Part shown: positions 59,413 through 64,000 of the stretch, one piece after another
How the letters are laid out: each line of letters opens with the position of its first letter
Position numbering within the stretch: position 1 is the stretch's first letter
Assembly: GCF_900215505.1 (NCBI RefSeq)
Contig: NZ_LT907844.1
Span: forward strand, 2,930,001 to 2,994,000
DNA: 64,000 nt
Origin: Cohaesibacter sp. ES.047
Lineage (GTDB): Bacteria; Pseudomonadota; Alphaproteobacteria; Rhizobiales; Cohaesibacteraceae
Direction of reading: 5' to 3'
Translations under genes and position numbers: made by a program
The notes under the pieces: model-generated
What the model was told of the DNA's origin: nothing
Databases searched by the model: none
The model's input: the letters and a program-made list of their open reading frames with translations, nothing else

Positions 59413-59565
59413 GCTGAGGCAATCCGGCGCAACAGTCTGTGCTTACCGCTTGCGGTGCACTTGACCTTGTCCGGCGCACAGGAGACAAAAAGAGACACCC
59501 GCAGCATCGGCTTCAAGGCATGATAGGCTGCGATTCTGTCAGTCCGCGCGCGAAAAGGGGTTGCC

Positions 59566-60423
59566 ATGTCATCCCGTATCTCAGGTCTCTCTGTCATTGC
59601 ACCGAACTACAAGGGCGTCCTGTGCGATGTCTGGGGTGTCCTGCACAATGGTGTCGGCTATTTCGAGAGCGCAGCCGAAGCCTTGCGCGCGTTCCGTAAA
59701 GAATCCGGGCCGGTTATACTGGTGACCAACGCCCCGCGCCCGAACGCTCCGATCAAGACCCAGCTCGAGCGCCTCGGAATTCCCGCCGACAGTTATGACG
59801 ATGTGGTGACCTCCGGAGATGTCACTCGCACCGCGATCCTTGAAACCGGCAAGACGAAGCTTTTGCATTTGGGTCCGGAGCGTGACCTGCCTCTGTTCGA
59901 CGGGCTCGATGTCACATTGGTCGGCGAGGAAGAGGCCGAAATTGTTTGCTGCACTGGTCTTCTCAATGAGACCCGCGAAACGCCGGACGATTACGACGAC
60001 ATGCTGCAATCATTTGCGCGGCGTAATCTGCCGTTCATCTGCGCCAACCCGGATCGCATCGTGCAGAAGGGGGCCCAGATCTTCTATTGTGCCGGGGCTC
60101 TGGCCGACCGTTTCGAGGCCTATGGTGGTGAGACGACATTTGTGGGAAAACCCGAAGCGCCAATCTATGCGGCTTCCATGGCGGCTCTCGAGAAGGCAAG
60201 CGGCCAACCCGTCGATCGATCGGATGTGTTGATCATCGGTGATTCCCTGCCAACGGACATGCGTGGCGGGCATTATCAGAAGATCGACGCCCTGTTTATC
60301 AGCTCGGGTATCCATGCCGCGGATTTCGGCCCCTCCGATGCCCCCGATGATGCAAAGGTCAATCTTCGTCTCACGCACGAGGATGTCGAGACGGTGGCCT
60401 GGATGCCGCGTCTTTGCTGGTAG
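59566..60423 (+). CDS. HAD-superfamily class IIA hydrolase (TIGR01459)
   Basis: The 285-residue phosphatase has HAD motif I 'VLCDVWGVLHNGVGYF' (nucleophile and acid Asp/Trp variant as in this family), motif II 'VTNAPRPNAP', and the C-terminal 'IIGDSLPTDMRGG' motif IV. Class IIA members include NagD-like phosphatases. In Rhizobiales this gene often lies next to ribF; here ribF is 37 kb away and its neighbour is the EAL gene. 'aaaagggg' precedes the ATG. The substrate is unknown. Confidence 0.92.
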   Translation: MSSRISGLSVIAPNYKGVLCDVWGVLHNGVGYFESAAEALRAFRKESGPVILVTNAPRPNAPIKTQLERLGIPADSYDDVVTSGDVTRTAILETGKTKLLHLGPERDLPLFDGLDVTLVGEEEAEIVCCTGLLNETRETPDDYDDMLQSFARRNLPFICANPDRIVQKGAQIFYCAGALADRFEAYGGETTFVGKPEAPIYAASMAALEKASGQPVDRSDVLIIGDSLPTDMRGGHYQKIDALFISSGIHAADFGPSDAPDDAKVNLRLTHEDVETVAWMPRLCW

Positions 60424-60537
60424 CACCCTTGCACTAACGCTCTGTAAAGCCTAGATCTGTGGGGACAATCCATGTGGTTGTGCCGACGGATCGTCGTCGG
60501 TTCGAGCCGTTCATATCGCCCTGAAGGAACCCTCACC

Positions 60538-61356
60538 ATGTCCATTCATCGCCTCGCAGATCGTACCTTGGTCCTGATGTCCGGATCAGAGGTCGAACCG
60601 TTGTTGCAGCGCCTGATCACCACGGATCTGGATGATCTCGAAATGGGCAAGGCAGGGTATGGCGCGCTGCTGACACCACAGGGCAAGATCATCATGGATT
60701 TTCTGGTGGCCCGGAAGCCCGAGGGGTTCCTGTTTGATCTGGCGTCCTCTTCCGCCGATGAGTTCGTCAAGAAGATGACCCTTTACCGCATGCGCTCGGA
60801 TGTCACGATCGACAAACTCGATGCAGCCGTGGGACTGAGTTTTACCGATCATCCCGATGCCGTTGCCGATCCCCGTTCGGAGCTGCTTGGCTATCGTCTG
60901 CGCGGCGAGCCGGGGGCCTTTGCGGTGGATGAGGCCATGCAGGCCGAGTATGAGGCACGCCGGGTCCGGGCTGTTGTTGCGGATTCCGGCAAGGACTTCA
61001 GTCCGGGCGATGTCTTCCCGCACGATATTAACATGGACTGTCTCGAGGGGCTGGATTTTGCCAAGGGCTGCTATGTCGGGCAGGAGGTTGTCTCCCGCAT
61101 GAAACATCGCGGCACTGCCCGGCGGCGCCTAGTGGCCATCACGGCAGGTGTTCCGCTGCCTGAAAGCGGAACGCAGATCATGGCGGACAACAAGCCAATC
61201 GGGACGCTTGGTACCGTGTCGGGAACTGCGGGCCTTGCCATTGTGCGCTTTGATCGGGTCTCCGAAGCCATCAAGGAGTCGCAGCCCATGTTCGCTGGCG
61301 AGGCCGAGGTTGCTGTCACTCTGCCAACCTACGCCAGCTTTTCGCTAAATGACTGA
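60538..61356 (+). CDS. ygfZ: YgfZ-type folate-binding protein
   Basis: YgfZ/IBA57 supports assembly or repair of Fe-S enzymes in a folate-dependent way. The 272-residue protein has the diagnostic motif 'GLDFAKGCYVGQEVVSRMKH' (KGCYxGQE with the essential Cys) and an N-terminal part like the glycine-cleavage T protein ('LLTPQGKIIMDFLVAR'). The ATG at 60538 follows 'aaggaa'. It is 114 nt after the HAD gene in the same direction. Confidence 0.94.
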   Translation: MSIHRLADRTLVLMSGSEVEPLLQRLITTDLDDLEMGKAGYGALLTPQGKIIMDFLVARKPEGFLFDLASSSADEFVKKMTLYRMRSDVTIDKLDAAVGLSFTDHPDAVADPRSELLGYRLRGEPGAFAVDEAMQAEYEARRVRAVVADSGKDFSPGDVFPHDINMDCLEGLDFAKGCYVGQEVVSRMKHRGTARRRLVAITAGVPLPESGTQIMADNKPIGTLGTVSGTAGLAIVRFDRVSEAIKESQPMFAGEAEVAVTLPTYASFSLND

Positions 61357-61523
61357 ATTTTTTTAATAAAAAGTGACCAAATAAAGTTACACAAAATCAA
61401 TTGGATAGCGGCTTAGGTGCCGATCTGAGGCGTTTTGAAGGCTGAGAAACGCGGCCCTTTCAGCATTTGTTAAATATGTTTTTTATACTCTGGTTCCCAT
61501 AGACATTGACGGGGGACAGACTG

Positions 61524-61859
61524 ATGGCAGCCAACACATTTGCGCTCGAAGCGCTGGTTGCGGACATTGCTGACTATGCAAAACAGCAGATCGAAAGCGC
61601 CGATCTGTCGGGTCCTCGCTTTGGTGCCTACGTCAAGCTGGCCTGGTTCGGCCAGTCCGGCTCTCCGTGCTATTCCGATTGCCAGAACCTCACTGACGCC
61701 CTTCAGGCGCTGCGTGACTTTGACAACAGCGGCAGGATCGATGAGTTTTATGTCGCAATGACAGCGGCTTCGATTGAGAATTTTCCCGATATCGACAGGG
61801 TTCCTGCAGACTTCGACGGGATCCGCCGAATGTCCGCAGCATTGGGCAAGGTTGCCTGA
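61524..61859 (+). CDS. Hypothetical protein
   Basis: The 111-residue protein has no signal peptide, membrane segment or motif I recognise. It contains 'YVKLAWFGQSGSPCYSDCQN' with two cysteines and ends 'GIRRMSAALGKVA'. A strong 'gggggac' precedes the ATG at 61524, and the codon use looks native, so it is likely real. An AT-rich upstream segment (61360-61500) probably holds its own promoter. Confidence 0.7.
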   Translation: MAANTFALEALVADIADYAKQQIESADLSGPRFGAYVKLAWFGQSGSPCYSDCQNLTDALQALRDFDNSGRIDEFYVAMTAASIENFPDIDRVPADFDGIRRMSAALGKVA

Positions 61860-61906
61860 TCGTGCGGCCTAATCACCGCCCGGCTCATTAGCTTTTCCTC
61901 GTCCCT

Positions 61907-62464
61907 TTATTTGCCCTGAAGCTTCGCGCGTTTGAGATGCTCGTCGAGCCGCGGCATGATTTCCACGAAATTGCACGGCATGTGCCGATAGTCGAGCTGA
62001 TGGGACAAAATGCCGTCCCAGGCATCCTTGCAGGCCCCGCTCGAGCCGGGAATGCAGAAGATATAAGTGGCATTGGCGACGCCGCCGGTTGCCCGCGACT
62101 GAACGGTCGATGTGCCGATGGTTTCGAAGGAAACTTTATGGAACAGCCATGAAAATCCGTCCATTTTCTTCTCGAACAACGGTTCCATGGCTTCGGGCGT
62201 CACGTCCCGTCCAGTAAAGCCAGTGCCTCCGGTCGTGATGATCACATCGACATCCTTTGTCGCGATCCACACCTTGGCCTGCGCCTGAATGGCGTCAACA
62301 TCGTCCTTGACGATGGCACGATCTGCCAGAGTGTGCCCGGCCGCAGTCAGCCGGTCGACAAGAACCTGTCCAGACTTGTCGTCTTCAAAGGTTCGTGTGT
62401 CGGAGACCGTCAGGATCGCGATTTTCATGGGGATGAACGAGCGGGGGGACGAGGAGTGCGCCAT
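61907..62464 (-). CDS. moaB: Molybdenum cofactor biosynthesis protein MoaB
   Basis: MoaB adenylylates molybdopterin or is a related MogA-type protein for molybdenum cofactor. The 185-residue protein has the MoCF motif 'VIITTGGTGFTGRDVTPEAM' and 'GLxxGxPGS'-like 'IFCIPGSSGACKDAW'. The N-terminal extension 'MAHSSSPRSFIP' before 'MKIAILTVSD' is probably part of the protein, as the upstream ATG has a better ribosome binding context ('agaaag'). No other moa gene is adjacent. Confidence 0.93.
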   Translation of the reverse strand: MAHSSSPRSFIPMKIAILTVSDTRTFEDDKSGQVLVDRLTAAGHTLADRAIVKDDVDAIQAQAKVWIATKDVDVIITTGGTGFTGRDVTPEAMEPLFEKKMDGFSWLFHKVSFETIGTSTVQSRATGGVANATYIFCIPGSSGACKDAWDGILSHQLDYRHMPCNFVEIMPRLDEHLKRAKLQGK

Positions 62465-62621
62465 GGCATGACTTTCTGCTGCGGAAGCGAAGGAACGATT
62501 GGTCTTGCGGAGGATCGCGCCGAATGAATAGAGGGCGGCATGCTCCGCGCGGCGACAGCTTCAAGCGACAGGCCTAGACAAGTCAAGGCCATGCGGCTTG
62601 CGCCAGCGATTCGCCAGCCTG

Positions 62622-63245
62622 CTACCGCGCGACATAATGGTCGCGACGGTGATTCACTGCAATGATGAAGTTGAGAATGATTGATCCCAAGAGGGAGAAT
62701 GCCACCTTCTCAAGCGGGAAAAGAAACAGCGCAGAGCCAAAGATCAGCACATCGAACATCTGCTGCACATAGCCTGCTTTGAAGCTGGTCAGTTCCTGTA
62801 TGGTCAAGGCGAGGGCACCTGCGCCCCCCATGCTGCCATCGTGCCGAATGATGGCCAGTAGACCAATGCCGGTAATAGCGCCGAAAGCGAGCGTCCCAAA
62901 GAAGGGATCAAGATGCTCGAACACGATCATATGGGGCATTACCTCAACAAGCAGCGACATGCAGGCCACACAGATCGCCGACTTGATCGTGAAAGCAAGT
63001 CCAAGCGAATGGTAGGTGAACCAGTAGAACGGGATATTGACCAGAAAGAACACAAGGCCAAAATTGTAGCCAGAGACATAGGATATGATGAGCGCCAGCC
63101 CTGCTGTCTGCCCGGTGATCAGGCCCAGATGCGTGAGGAAAACAAAGCCAAGCGCACAGGAGAAAACGCCGAATGCAATCCCCTGAATGTCCTCGAACAG
63201 AGTGTGTTTCACCTTCTCGGCATCGTCTTGATCCCTGATACCCAT
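62622..63245 (-). CDS. YitT-family membrane protein
   Basis: The 207-residue inner-membrane protein has about five or six hydrophobic segments. 'DIQGIAFGVFSCALGFVFLT', 'LITGQTAGLALIISYVSG' and 'GAITGIGLLAIIRHDGSMGG' match YitT/UPF0750 proteins, although the C-terminal DUF2179 domain is absent. The function of this family is unknown, possibly transport. It lies 157 nt upstream of moaB on the same strand. Confidence 0.88.
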   Translation of the reverse strand: MGIRDQDDAEKVKHTLFEDIQGIAFGVFSCALGFVFLTHLGLITGQTAGLALIISYVSGYNFGLVFFLVNIPFYWFTYHSLGLAFTIKSAICVACMSLLVEVMPHMIVFEHLDPFFGTLAFGAITGIGLLAIIRHDGSMGGAGALALTIQELTSFKAGYVQQMFDVLIFGSALFLFPLEKVAFSLLGSIILNFIIAVNHRRDHYVAR

Positions 63246-64000
63246 TTGATCTCAATGCCCTTCGATCTGAGAAAAATACTGTTTCGAAATACGTCAAGAC
63301 CGGATTTAGCCCTCCAATCACGCAAAGGAAAGCGCAAATAATTATCACTGATGTCAATTATTGAGCAGACGACCAAGGGAACGGTGCTGCGGCACTCTTA
63401 ATGTCGATCTGGCTTAATGTCGATCAGGAAGGGTAGGGCGAGCAGACCAAAGAAGGGGATCTGCTTTTAATCCATCCGAAGGAATTGGAATTGTAGGGAC
63501 ACCTTCCATCAGTCACGGAACCCTCCGGGGGACTCTCATTGAAACAATGCGAGGGAACCAGTCGTGATCAGGATCAAAAGCAGATCGACAACGCTTCGGA
63601 AGCTTGCCTCCGAAGGTCGCATAGTGATTGTCACTTTTCTGTTGGTCTTGCCCGGGGCTGCAGTTTGAAAGCCGCACCTTCTGCAGGATCCGGGTGGCGC
63701 CTTCTATCAGCCGTATGGTGAACACTATCTGATGTGGTCATTCATACTGTGTTCATAAAAGGCTGAAATGTGCCGTTTTGCGCGTATCGGGCGTGTCAAT
63801 TGCCGGTGGATGTCAATAATCCGGCAAGTTGCCGGTTTCTTGTGTGGCTCAGAGGGGATAAAAATTTTGCACCGCTGTGAATTCATCTCGCAATAAGGGC
63901 ATTGGCGAGGCAAAATCGCGCTTTCCTTATACCCGGCTTTGCATTAGGGTCCGCGCGAGACAAAGGGTAGCCGCCTGCGTTGCTCGCCCTTTTGCCAATT
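63246..64000. other. Window end, no gene recognised
   Basis: No credible ORF lies in these 755 bases. A near-perfect tandem duplication of 16 bases ('cttaatgtcgatctgg', last copy with one change) lies at 63397-63428. A hairpin 'cttcgga'/'tccgaag' sits near 63595-63616. Three short arms, 'ttgccgg' (63800-63806), 'ccggcaa' (63821-63827) and 'ttgccgg' (63829-63835) followed by 'tttcttg', could form alternative hairpins. A gene may begin beyond 64000. Confidence 0.5.

Overview
The window is chromosomal DNA of an alphaproteobacterium of the order Hyphomicrobiales (Rhizobiales), probably a marine type such as the Cohaesibacter/Stappiaceae lineages. That placement is inference. It rests on the Rhizobiales-type porin, the cell-cycle methylase CcrM, the DUF721-dsbA-smc block, the ispE-TPR-ispB-DUF2007-methyltransferase block, a uracil-DNA glycosylase without Fe-S cysteines, and the PA0069-type radical SAM and TIGR01459 HAD proteins. 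No tRNA gene, CRISPR array, prophage or plasmid module was seen.

Layout. 1-2920: the 3' part of an rRNA operon (23S, 5S, terminator). 3.2-4.3 kb: ccrM. 5.0-11.8 kb: DUF721, dsbA and smc, interrupted by an SH3 protein and an ohrR/ohr peroxide-defence pair. 11.9-16.4 kb: glutathione transferase, NUDIX, a hypothetical protein, porin and a lipoprotein. 16.6-22.7 kb: lspA, ileS and ribF, with an N-acetylmuramoyl-alanine amidase inserted in the opposite orientation. 23-27 kb: MATE exporter, MaoC hydratase, then CheY and a CheZ-like phosphatase. 27.3-29.0 kb: a decayed gene joined to a truncated IS481-type element. 29-39 kb: ETF-ubiquinone oxidoreductase, uracil-DNA glycosylase, SleB-type hydrolase, MeaB GTPase, LysE exporter, pyruvate phosphate dikinase. 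39.5-41.2 kb: an arsenic operon (arsR, arsC-like phosphatase, aquaporin) with no efflux pump. 41.3-47.3 kb: isoprenoid block (ispE, TPR protein, ispB, DUF2007, methyltransferase). 47.3-50.9 kb: an accessory insert with a DUF2235 hydrolase and an operon in which two of three genes are broken. 51.2-54.4 kb: S49 protease, small membrane protein, broken AEC transporter, LysR regulator, DUF1127 protein. 54.5-64 kb: ClpP paralogue, radical SAM protein, a candidate small RNA, degenerate EAL protein, HAD phosphatase, YgfZ, MoaB and YitT proteins.

How the genes connect. Several envelope functions are linked: LspA sits upstream of a lipoprotein that it probably processes, and the porin, SleB hydrolase and amidase shape the cell wall. 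OhrR and Ohr form a self-contained organic-peroxide circuit with a shared DNA motif at both promoters. CheY and CheZ form a phosphorylation/dephosphorylation pair. The arsenic operon appears to reduce arsenate and let arsenite leave through a channel.

The most notable unexplained signals are a perfect 27-bp snap-back hairpin (42473-42529), an orphan promoter-terminator unit without a convincing ORF (56649-56890), and several genes caught in decay: GNAT with one amber codon, an oxidoreductase without its Rossmann domain, AEC with its middle deleted, and the IS481 junction. I did not find a clearly new multi-gene system.
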